From positions 248,001 to 312,000 of the forward strand of contig NZ_JAQMWP010000008.1 in assembly GCF_030403745.1 (NCBI RefSeq): a stretch of 64,000 nucleotides of DNA, given 5' to 3'. The notes beneath the pieces were generated by a model. That model saw only the letters and a list, made by a program, of their open reading frames with translations. It was not told where the DNA came from and made no database searches. This stretch comes from Streptomyces sp. S.PB5 (GTDB lineage: Bacteria > Actinomycetota > Actinomycetes > Streptomycetales > Streptomycetaceae). Both the position numbers and the translations under genes were made by a program. Shown piece after piece: positions 57,450-64,000 of the stretch. The first letter of the stretch is position 1; each line of letters begins with the position of its first letter.

Positions 57450-58286
57450 CTAGCGCTTCTTGTTCGTCTTGCGGCGGCGGACGATGTACTTGTTCGACGC
57501 CTTCTTGGGCGAACGAGTACGACCTTCCTTCTGACCCCACGGGGAGACCGGGTGGCGACCACCGGAGGTCTTGCCCTCACCACCACCGTGCGGGTGGTCA
57601 ACCGGGTTCATCGCCACACCGCGAACGGTCGGGCGGACGCCCAGCCAGCGCTTACGGCCGGCCTTGCCCCAGTTGATGTTGCTCTGCTCGGCGTTGCCGA
57701 CCTCGCCGACGGTGGCGCGGCAGCGCACGTCGACCAGGCGGATCTCACCGGAAGGCATGCGGAGGTGAGCCATCTGGCCCTCCTTCGCGAGCAGCTGCAC
57801 GGAGGCACCGGCGGAGCGGGCGAACTTGGCGCCGCCACCGGGACGGAGCTCGATCGCGTGGATCGTGGTACCGACCGGGATGTTGCGGAGGGCCAGGTTG
57901 TTGCCCGGCTTGATGTCGGCCCCGGGACCGTTCTCGACGCGGTCACCCTGCTGCAGGTTGCGCGGGGCGAGGATGTAGCGCTTCTCGCCGTCGGCGTAGT
58001 GCAGCAGCGCGATGCGCGCGGTGCGGTTGGGGTCGTACTCGATGTGCGCGACCTTCGCCGGCACGCCGTCCTTGTCGTGACGACGGAAGTCGATCACGCG
58101 GTAGGCGCGCTTGTGTCCGCCACCCTGGTGGCGAACGGTCACACGACCGGCGTTGTTACGGCCGCCCTTGCTGTGCAGGGGGCGGACCAGCGACTTCTCC
58201 GGCGTGGACCGCGTGACCTCGACGAAGTCGGCGACGCTGGAGCCACGACGGCCCGGCGTAGTCGGCTTGTACTTGCGGATTCCCAT
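57450..58286 (-). CDS. rplB: 50S ribosomal protein L2 (uL2)
   Basis: 278 residues: MGIRKYKPTTPGRRGSSVAD, GRVTVRHQGGGHKRAYRVID, GVAMNPVDHPHGGGEGKTSG (the conserved peptidyl-transferase-proximal histidine region). Confidence 0.99.
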   Translation of the reverse strand: MGIRKYKPTTPGRRGSSVADFVEVTRSTPEKSLVRPLHSKGGRNNAGRVTVRHQGGGHKRAYRVIDFRRHDKDGVPAKVAHIEYDPNRTARIALLHYADGEKRYILAPRNLQQGDRVENGPGADIKPGNNLALRNIPVGTTIHAIELRPGGGAKFARSAGASVQLLAKEGQMAHLRMPSGEIRLVDVRCRATVGEVGNAEQSNINWGKAGRKRWLGVRPTVRGVAMNPVDHPHGGGEGKTSGGRHPVSPWGQKEGRTRSPKKASNKYIVRRRKTNKKR

Positions 58287-58324
58287 TTCTCAGTCCTCGT
58301 CCGATATCGGACGATCCGACCCGC

Positions 58325-58744
58325 TTACGCGGTCGGACCGCCGAAGATGTCGATACGGTCGCCCTCAGCAAGGGTCACGATCGCGCGCTTGGAGCCGGCA
58401 CGCTGGCCGAAACCGGTGCGGGTCCGCTTGCGCTTGCCCTGGCGGTTGAGCGTGTTCACGCCCGTGACCTTGACCGAGAAGACCGCCTGGACGGCCTGCT
58501 TGATCTGGGTCTTGTTGGCGTCGGGGGCGACGATGAACGTGTACTTGCCCTCGTCGAGGAGCGCGTAGCTCTTCTCCGACACGACCGGCTTCAGCAGCAC
58601 GTCACGGGGGTCCGTGAACGCCTTGCTGGGCGCGGTGACGACGGTGTTCTTGCCCTCGGCGGCGTGACGACGCGCCTTGGCGACGCGCGCGGCCTTGGCG
58701 GCCTTGGCCGCCTTGGAGGCGATAGAGGGGTGACGGACGGCCAT
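58325..58744 (-). CDS. rplW: 50S ribosomal protein L23 (uL23) with basic N-terminal extension
   Basis: 139 residues. A Lys/Ala-rich extension (SKAAKAAKAARVAKARRHAA) precedes the standard domain from about residue 45 (DPRDVLLKPVVSEKSYALLD). L23 docks trigger factor and SRP at the exit tunnel. It overlaps rplD by one base. Confidence 0.98.
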   Translation of the reverse strand: MAVRHPSIASKAAKAAKAARVAKARRHAAEGKNTVVTAPSKAFTDPRDVLLKPVVSEKSYALLDEGKYTFIVAPDANKTQIKQAVQAVFSVKVTGVNTLNRQGKRKRTRTGFGQRAGSKRAIVTLAEGDRIDIFGGPTA

Positions 58745-59400
58745 CAGACCTCAGTCCCTTCGGTGTCGTTGGCCTTCGGGCCGGCGACGAAGGACTCGAG
58801 AGCGGCCTGGGTGAAGACCACGTCGTCCGAGACGATCACGTCGTACGTGTTCAGCTGGCCCGGCTCCAGGATGTGGACCTGGGGCAGGTTGCGGGCGGAC
58901 AGCCACGCGGCCTCGTCGGCGCGCTCGACGACCAGGAGCAGGTTCTTGCGCTCCGAGATCTTGCCGAACAGCGACTTGGCGGCCTTCGTGGAAGGAGCCT
59001 CGCCCTCGATCACGCCGGTGACGACGTGGATGCGGTTGTTGCGGGCCCGGTCGGTGAGGGCGTGGCGCAGGGCCGCGGCCTTCATCTTCTTCGGGGTCCG
59101 CTGCGAGTAGTCACGCGGCACGGGACCGTGCACGACGCCACCACCGGCGAACTGCGGCGCGCGGGTCGAGCCCTGACGGGCGCGGCCGGTGCCCTTCTGG
59201 CGGTAAGGCTTCTTGCCACCACCACGGACTTCGCCACGGGTCTTGGTCTTGTGCGTGCCCTGACGGGCAGCCGCGTTCTGCGCGACGACGACCTGGTGGA
59301 TCAGCGGGATGCTGACCTTCTCCACGCCGAAGATCTCCGCGGGGAGTTCGACGCTTCCGGTCTTCTCGCCGGCAGGCGAAAGGATGTCAACAGTGCTCAT
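58744..59400 (-). CDS. rplD: 50S ribosomal protein L4 (uL4)
   Basis: 218 residues from the ATG at 59400 (MSTVDILSPAGEKTGSVELP); the frame upstream to 59502 belongs to rplC. The extended loop has KPYRQKGTGRARQGSTRAPQ. In E. coli L4 represses the S10 operon through its leader. Confidence 0.98.
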   Translation of the reverse strand: MSTVDILSPAGEKTGSVELPAEIFGVEKVSIPLIHQVVVAQNAAARQGTHKTKTRGEVRGGGKKPYRQKGTGRARQGSTRAPQFAGGGVVHGPVPRDYSQRTPKKMKAAALRHALTDRARNNRIHVVTGVIEGEAPSTKAAKSLFGKISERKNLLLVVERADEAAWLSARNLPQVHILEPGQLNTYDVIVSDDVVFTQAALESFVAGPKANDTEGTEV

Positions 59401-59407
59401 CGGTACC

Positions 59408-60052
59408 TCAGGCCCCCTTGGCCGCGGTGCGGACCAGGACGAGGCCGCCGTTCGGACCGGGGACAGCGCCCTTGATGAGCAGCAGACCCTTCTCCGCGTC
59501 AACGGCGTGGACGGTCAGGTTCTGGGTGGTGACGCGCTCGTTGCCCATACGACCTGCCATGCGGAGGCCCTTGAACACGCGACCCGGGGTGGCGCAGCCA
59601 CCGATCGAGCCCGGCGAGCGGTGCTTGCGCTGGGTGCCGTGTCCGGCGCCGAGGCCCTTGAAGTTGTGACGCTTCATGACACCGGCGAAGCCCTTGCCCT
59701 TGCTCTTGCCGGTCACGTCGACCTTGATCCCGGCCTCGAACACCTCAGCGGTGATCTCCTGGCCGAGGGTGTACTCGGAGGCGTCCGCGGTGCGGATCTC
59801 GACGAGGTGGCGACGCGGCGTGACATCGGCCTTGGCGAAGTGGCCCTTGAGGGGCTTGTTCACCTTGCGCGGGTCGATCTCGCCGAACGCGATCTGGACG
59901 GACTCGTAGCCGTCGACGTCGTTCGTGCGGACCTGGGTGACGACGTTGGGGCCGGCCTTGACGACGGTGACCGGAACAACACGGTTGTTCTCGTCCCACA
60001 CCTGCGTCATGCCCAGCTTCTCGCCGAGGATGCCCTTGATCTGCTTAGCCAT
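59408..60052 (-). CDS. rplC: 50S ribosomal protein L3 (uL3)
   Basis: 214 residues: MAKQIKGILGEKLGMTQVWD, GVMKRHNFKGLGAGHGTQRK, HRSPGSIGGCATPGRVFKGL. It reaches the peptidyl-transferase centre. 17 bp after rpsJ. Confidence 0.99.
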   Translation of the reverse strand: MAKQIKGILGEKLGMTQVWDENNRVVPVTVVKAGPNVVTQVRTNDVDGYESVQIAFGEIDPRKVNKPLKGHFAKADVTPRRHLVEIRTADASEYTLGQEITAEVFEAGIKVDVTGKSKGKGFAGVMKRHNFKGLGAGHGTQRKHRSPGSIGGCATPGRVFKGLRMAGRMGNERVTTQNLTVHAVDAEKGLLLIKGAVPGPNGGLVLVRTAAKGA

Positions 60053-60069
60053 TCTCAGATCACCGACCC

Positions 60070-60378
60070 TTAGAGCTTGATCTCGATGTCGACACCGGCC
60101 GGGAGGTCGAGTCGCATCAGAGAGTCAACGGTCTTGGGCGTCGGGTCGAGGATGTCGATCAGGCGCTTGTGCGTGCGCATCTCGAAGTGCTCGCGCGAGT
60201 CCTTGTACTTGTGCGGCGACTTGATGACGCAGTACACGTTCTTCTCAGTGGGCAGCGGCACCGGGCCCGCGACCGACGCACCAGTGCGAGTCACCGTCTC
60301 GACGATCTTCTTCGCCGAGGAGTCGATGACCTCGTGGTCGTAGGCCTTGAGCCGGATGCGGATCTTCTGTCCCGCCAT
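60070..60378 (-). CDS. rpsJ: 30S ribosomal protein S10 (uS10)
   Basis: 102 residues: MAGQKIRIRLKAYDHEVIDS, SPHKYKDSREHFEMRTHKRL. First gene of the S10 operon. The usual tuf gene is not directly upstream. Confidence 0.99.
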   Translation of the reverse strand: MAGQKIRIRLKAYDHEVIDSSAKKIVETVTRTGASVAGPVPLPTEKNVYCVIKSPHKYKDSREHFEMRTHKRLIDILDPTPKTVDSLMRLDLPAGVDIEIKL

Positions 60379-60727
60379 GGCTACTCAGTAGTCCTTTGTC
60401 TCGTAAACGCTCTGGAACCCGGCGTTCCTGACGTCTCGCTCCGACCCACGCGGTCGGGCGTGTCGCGCTTTCGCTGACACAGATGTCCCTTGTTCGAACA
60501 TCCCTTGCCTGAGAAAGAGATCCACCGGGTGCCTGGTCGGCGCCGCACCTTGCTTCCCGAAAGATTCCCGTACGTCCGCCCCAGCGCTGCCGTGTGGCAG
60601 TTAGGGCGACGAGTACTGTGGGACTCGCTTCCGGTCCTCCCGGCGGGAGGCGCGCAGCATCAACACTCGACCGAGCAACTCCGACAGTCTGCCATATGGG
60701 GCAGCGCCTCCGCCAATCGAGCCGGAG
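60379..60727 (-). promoter_or_regulatory. S10 operon leader region (about 340 nt, non-coding)
   Basis: No gene is seen between rpsJ and 60840. The predicted transcript contains a small hairpin CTGCC/GGCAG with a 4-nt loop (60587-60600) and further GC-rich segments (CGCGACACGCCC near 60460). The length fits a leader regulated by a ribosomal protein, but I cannot assign the ligand. Confidence 0.5.
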
Positions 60728-60755
60728 AGAATACCCCGGGAGTGACGCAGGTCAA
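60728..60755 (-). promoter_or_regulatory. Candidate housekeeping promoter of the S10 operon
   Basis: On the minus strand TTGACC (60755-60750), a 16-nt spacer, then TATTCT (60733-60728): good matches to the major sigma factor consensus. It lies about 350 nt upstream of rpsJ and 85 bp downstream of the small acidic gene's stop. Confidence 0.55.
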
Positions 60756-60839
60756 ACTCCCCTCGCGCGATCCCGCAGGGGGTTCGGGCCCGGCCGCCAG
60801 TCATGGGCCGGACCGCCAGAGGGCCCCTCCCGGCGTCCG

Positions 60840-61115
60840 TCAGAGCCACTCCCCCGCGTCGCCGTCCTCACCCGTGCCGTACTCACGCAACACCACGACC
60901 AGCTGAACCGGCGCCTCGGTGTCGTCGTGCTTGACGCCGGCCAGGAGGACCTTCTCCGCGATCCGCCATGCCGTGTGGTCGGTGTAGTCCGCGCCGCCCG
61001 TCAGGTCCTCGTCGGAGGTCTCGAGCCGGCTTCCGGGCGATCCGGCGACCACACGCGGAAGTTCCGCGGAAGCGGTGCCGTACAGACCATCCTGTCCATC
61101 GAGCTCCTCATTCAT
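60840..61115 (-). CDS. Small acidic protein of unknown function, possible second immunity gene
   Basis: 91 residues from an ATG at 61115 (MNEELDGQDGLYGTASAELP). The C-terminal two thirds (GGADYTDHTAWRIAEKVLLA, PVQLVVVLREYGTGED) look like a real folded domain with helix then strand. The same frame runs upstream through the pseudogene, so the start is uncertain. The position behind an Rhs toxin and its neighbour suggests an immunity or accessory role; I do not recognise the family. Confidence 0.5.
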   Translation of the reverse strand: MNEELDGQDGLYGTASAELPRVVAGSPGSRLETSDEDLTGGADYTDHTAWRIAEKVLLAGVKHDDTEAPVQLVVVLREYGTGEDGDAGEWL

Positions 61116-61737
61116 TTGCCGACCGGCCCACGGTCCACACGGCACCCTCGTAGCAGCGCCCCCGGAAAGCCCGCCGGGGGTCCTGCTGCAGAACGGTTCG
61201 ATGCGGGTGCGACCGGTCTGCGGGCAGACGAAGATCATGAGACGGCCGTTGCGACCCACGACGACCCCGGTCGGAGTGTTCGCGGCGGTGTTCACCACGG
61301 CACGGTCCTCGATGGGAACCCAGCTGCGAGTGCCCCCGTCCCACTCCCTGCTGTCGACCTCCAGCCCGGCGGAATGGACAGATCGAACTGATGGCTGACG
61401 GCGTCCTCGTCCTCCCAGTCCTCCCACTCGTCGAGGCGCTCGCGGATCGCGTAGGGAAGCAGGTCTCCCCACTGGTGCTCAGTGACCCGTTCCGGGTGCA
61501 GCACACAGGGATTCGGTACGTACTCGGCGCGGCCCACGACCACCGGCTCGGGCTGCTCGGCCAGCACCTCGGAGACGTCGGAGCTCCGGCGTCGAGCAGG
61601 GGTCCGGCGACGGAACTGTGCTCCGGCCCCGGCGCGCCCGGCCGTGGGTGCAGCCGGGTACCGAGACCGCGGTGTACGGACAGCTCGGGGATCACCGCCT
61701 CGATGCCCACGGGGCGCTCGGGGGTCGTGCGGGTCAT
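61108..61737 (-). pseudogene. Frameshifted remnant of a conserved streptomycete protein in the Rhs neighbourhood
   Basis: Protein-like sequence moves through all three minus-strand frames. It begins in one frame with MTRTTPERPVGIEAVIPELS and ends that stretch at SSVAGPLL. It continues in a second frame with PVVVGRAEYVPNPCVLHPER and DEWEDWEDED...QFDLSIPPG, then in a third with EWDGGTRSWVPIEDRA and GRLMIFVCP, and returns to the first with ADRSHPHRTVLQQ. I recognise the blocks (PERPV, LHPRPG, SSVxGPLL, PCVLHPE, ADRSHPHR) as a family often found near Streptomyces Rhs genes. At least three frameshifts and a deletion make it non-functional. Confidence 0.7.
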
Positions 61738-61744
61738 CGGTGGA

Positions 61745-62488
61745 TCAGTCGCGCAGGCGTGCCGTGGCGAAGGCGACGAGTTCGTCGATCCCGATCTCGC
61801 GCGGCGTGCCGTCCTGGTTGTCCCACTCCGCGATGAGCCACACCCCGTCCCACATCACGCGCCATACGTGACTGTGCCGGTTCTCGAACTCGACGATGCT
61901 TCCCGCTCCGCCCTCCATCTGACGGAGTTCCTGCACCAGGCGCCGCGGCGCCGTGAAACCGCGGCCGGGGTTGGTACTGCGGCCACGGGTACGTGTGTTG
62001 ATGTACCGCATCTTCAGGAAGGGGAGCGGCTCACGGCCGAAGTTGGTCAGCCGGAGCATGCGGTACCGGGTGATGGCCTCGTCCAGCGTTTCGTCACCGG
62101 AGAACTCGCAGGCGTACGCCGGGAAGACAAGCCGGACGTGCGGCGTCAGCTCTGGTTTCTCCACCCGGTAGAACTCGTGCACCTCCGGCGCGATACCCAC
62201 GACCGCGTCGAAGTGACGACCGACCGGGGGGCCGAAGCCGTCCAGTGAGCCCAGAAAGGGATTGGCGACAAAGATCTCGTCCTCATGCTCACGCGCGAAT
62301 GCCAGCGTGGCCAAGGCCAGATCTTCGTCGTAAGAATCGCGGCTGCTGAGTTGCAGCAGTCGTTTCCCGTCCGCGGACAGCGCCCCGGCGAAATCAATAC
62401 CCGGCGCCGGCGACCAGTGCCAGCTGTCCGGCAGTCCCGGGAGCGGACCCACGCCCTTGAAGGTGGTGACTACCGATCGGATGTCCAT
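61745..62488 (-). CDS. Putative immunity protein to the Rhs toxin
   Basis: 247 residues, soluble, no signal peptide. The start is 13 bp after the Rhs stop. The N-terminal half carries DSYDEDLALATLAFAREHED and an FDAVVGIAPEVHEFYRVEKP segment. The C-terminal domain has GFTAPRRLVQELRQMEGGAG, FENRHSHVWRVMWDGVWLIA and ends GIDELVAFATARL, a pattern seen in other streptomycete toxin-neighbour proteins. Immunity is inferred from position only. Confidence 0.65.
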   Translation of the reverse strand: MDIRSVVTTFKGVGPLPGLPDSWHWSPAPGIDFAGALSADGKRLLQLSSRDSYDEDLALATLAFAREHEDEIFVANPFLGSLDGFGPPVGRHFDAVVGIAPEVHEFYRVEKPELTPHVRLVFPAYACEFSGDETLDEAITRYRMLRLTNFGREPLPFLKMRYINTRTRGRSTNPGRGFTAPRRLVQELRQMEGGAGSIVEFENRHSHVWRVMWDGVWLIAEWDNQDGTPREIGIDELVAFATARLRD

Positions 62489-62501
62489 GAATCCTCCGTG
62501 A

Positions 62502-64000
62502 TCAGTCGCATGAGTACCCTTCTCCGACCTCTTGCAGGTACGTGTCGGACATCAGTCCTCCGCCCCTGGAGTTCTCACGTCCGTCCATCGGTTCGAGATT
62601 GTCCGTGTTGTTGTAGAAGTCATTTCGGGTGGCACGGTCGGTGAAGCGGCCCTCGTCGTTCCAGTGCTGGACCACGGGGTCCAGGTGTTCGTAGGTCACC
62701 GTACGGTGGAATGGCCTGGTGTTGTCCGCTCGGGGGTCCCAGATCAGCTGGCCATCGCCATTGCGCCACGTCAACTGGTCTCGCGGGATCCGCTGATTGT
62801 CGGAGTCACGAGGTACTCCACCGAGCGCCCGCCCCTCATCGGTGTAGTTCGTGACCATGTGGTCATGCGTGGACTGACGGTAGCCGGACGGGTACTGGTT
62901 GTCCCGCGTGTATTCCCGGTCCCCCTCAGGGAGACTCGGGTCCCGCGCGAACTGGTTGTTGTTGTTCGGGTCCTGCCACCACAGACCGAGCGGGTCGCTC
63001 CACCGGTACGGATTGGGGACATAGGCACTGTCGTTCGTGGCGGGCGCGAGCCCCAGCGGGTCAGGACTGACGTACTGGCCCGTGAGCGGGTCGTAGTGCC
63101 GCATGAAGTTGTAGTGCCAGCCGGTTTCGTCGTCGGCGTACTGCCCCGGGAAACGGAGCGGACATACGACGTCGTCACTGTCGTCGGCCCGCGCTCCCTG
63201 GCCGGGGAGGAGGCTCCCCCACAGTGTGGTGCGTCGTTGCCACACCACCTCGCCCTCCTCGGAGACCAGTTCGGCCGGTGCGCCGGACAGGTCGGCGACG
63301 ATGGCCTGGAATCGCGCCTCCGTGTCCGCCGCTGTCCGGTCGAGCTGGGTGACCGGATGGTGGCTGCCCGGTGTGTAGTCCCATGTCGTCGCACGCCCGT
63401 CGGGAGCCAGTTGTTCGGCCAAGCGCGTGCCGTCCCAGGAGAAGAGGACCTCCTCCGCGACCCTGTCGCCCTCGTCCAGCCGTTGTTTCGCCACTCGGCG
63501 ACCGGCCGGATCGTAGAGGTACTTCCACCGGTCCCCGTCCGGAGTCGTCGCCCCGATGAGCTGACCACGGCTGTTCCAGGTGTACGTCCGCACCCGCCGC
63601 TGCCCGTTGAGCAGGCGCTGAACCGTGCGTATGACGCGACCTTCGCCGTCCCGCTCGTAGTGGGTGCGCCCGCTTCGCCTGATCCGCGTTCCCGTGAATG
63701 TCCGGTCCGCGCCCTCGTCGTCGGCCACGGGGCTCGACGCCCGCGTCAGGTTGCCCAGCGCGTCGTACTGGTAGCTCTCGTGCCATCCGCGTGCCTCCAC
63801 GGCGGTGACCCGGCCTGCCACGTCGAGGGCGTAGCGCCGTGTCCCGCTGCTGAGTTCCTCGACCGCGGTCGGTATGCCGTCCGCCCGATACGTGTAGGCA
63901 CGCTCCTGCAGCAGGGCCTGGTCCGCGTCGGGGGCCGCGGAACGGAACAGCCGCTGGGCGGCGAGCCTGCCCGCGTCGTCCCAGGACTGGTCGAGGGTGA
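62502..64000 (-). CDS. Rhs/YD-repeat polymorphic toxin, C-terminal part (5' end outside the window)
   Basis: Reads open to the window edge (about 498 residues visible). YD repeats (YDALGNLTRA, YDPAGRRVAKQRL, YTWNSRGQLIGATTPDG) lead to the Rhs core end FPGQYADDETGWHYNFMRHY, DPLTGQYVSPDPLGLAPA and RWSDPLGL. The variable tip is the last 159 residues (62505-62981). It contains YEHLDPVVQHWNDEGRF and DNLEPMDGRENSRGG, which fit an HNH/Endo VII-like nuclease (His, then Asn...Asn before SRGG). The Rhs shell normally encloses the toxin tip until delivery. The codon use matches the neighbours. Confidence 0.85.
   Translation of the reverse strand, partial: TLDQSWDDAGRLAAQRLFRSAAPDADQALLQERAYTYRADGIPTAVEELSSGTRRYALDVAGRVTAVEARGWHESYQYDALGNLTRASSPVADDEGADRTFTGTRIRRSGRTHYERDGEGRVIRTVQRLLNGQRRVRTYTWNSRGQLIGATTPDGDRWKYLYDPAGRRVAKQRLDEGDRVAEEVLFSWDGTRLAEQLAPDGRATTWDYTPGSHHPVTQLDRTAADTEARFQAIVADLSGAPAELVSEEGEVVWQRRTTLWGSLLPGQGARADDSDDVVCPLRFPGQYADDETGWHYNFMRHYDPLTGQYVSPDPLGLAPATNDSAYVPNPYRWSDPLGLWWQDPNNNNQFARDPSLPEGDREYTRDNQYPSGYRQSTHDHMVTNYTDEGRALGGVPRDSDNQRIPRDQLTWRNGDGQLIWDPRADNTRPFHRTVTYEHLDPVVQHWNDEGRFTDRATRNDFYNNTDNLEPMDGRENSRGGGLMSDTYLQEVGEGYSCD

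Noticed and set aside
60594..61391. Plus-strand frame over the S10 leader and pseudogene
   Set aside because: No ribosome-binding site or recognisable motif; minus-strand protein blocks are convincing.
1..64000. CRISPR array, insertion sequence, prophage or biosynthetic gene cluster
   Set aside because: No regularly spaced identical repeats, transposase, integrase, phage structural gene or multi-domain synthase was found.

Overview
The window is high-GC DNA from a streptomycete chromosome. The evidence is strong third-position GC bias, frequent GTG starts, the S10-spc-alpha ribosomal protein block with actinobacterial-type long uS3 and uL23 proteins, tsaD/rimI/tsaB/tsaE/alr/nnr/acpS/glmS/coaA/glmM in the usual Streptomyces order, and typical Streptomyces families (DGPF protein with ECF42 sigma, Uma2, FG-GAP, LAXTG sortase substrate). 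From memory of the S. coelicolor map, this corresponds to roughly SCO4701 (rpsJ, right) to the SCO4750s (tsa genes), written in reverse, followed on the left by genes that vary more between strains.

Layout, left to right. 1-5050: two ECF sigma modules (ECF41 with a flavoprotein oxidoreductase; ECF42 with a DGPF protein), then a Uma2 nuclease-like protein and a winged-helix protein with a zinc-ribbon-like tail. 5316-9363: two tandem secreted FG-GAP propeller paralogues and an LCP cell-wall ligase. 9559-13076: a LacI regulator divergent from a GH3 beta-glucosidase, with repeated ACATTCG elements between them. 13102-16957: membrane protein, M48 metalloprotease, DUF3592 protein, DUF4253 protein. 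16965-24547: t6A genes (tsaD, rimI, tsaB, tsaE), a hydrolase, alanine racemase, an L,D-transpeptidase and a degenerate transpeptidase-like protein. 24745-32175: nnr, acpS, glmS, coaA, a DUF389 protein and glmM, which supply amino sugars and carriers for the cell wall. 32375-33387: rpsI and rplM.

34563-43064 is an accessory block between rplM and truA: a secreted CBM3-GH16 protein, a UDP-sugar 6-dehydrogenase translationally coupled to a hyaluronan-synthase-like processive GT2, a secreted NodB-type deacetylase, and a glycine-rich LAXTG-anchored surface protein. I read it as a candidate locus for an undescribed uronic-acid-containing exopolysaccharide together with its modification, cleavage and surface scaffold. 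This is the most promising system in the window.

43121-60378: truA, rplQ, rpoA, rpsK, rpsM, rpmJ, infA, map, adk, secY, then the complete spc and S10 operons up to rpsJ, all on the minus strand, with clear hairpins at the rplQ end, between rplO and secY, and between rpsQ and rplN. Upstream of rpsJ there is no tuf gene. Instead there is a promoter with a long leader, then an Rhs polymorphic toxin tip with an HNH-like nuclease end, a probable immunity gene, a multiply frameshifted pseudogene and a small acidic gene.

Smaller structural signals: three copies of a roughly 28-bp repeat inside or at the ends of rimI and tsaD, encoding in-frame SDSGSAAG-like peptides; a contiguous degenerate 14-bp tandem array between alr and the hydrolase gene; a perfect 10-bp-arm palindrome in front of a 58-codon gene; and several dispersed hairpin repeats used as gene ends. 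No tRNA, rRNA, CRISPR array or insertion sequence was seen.
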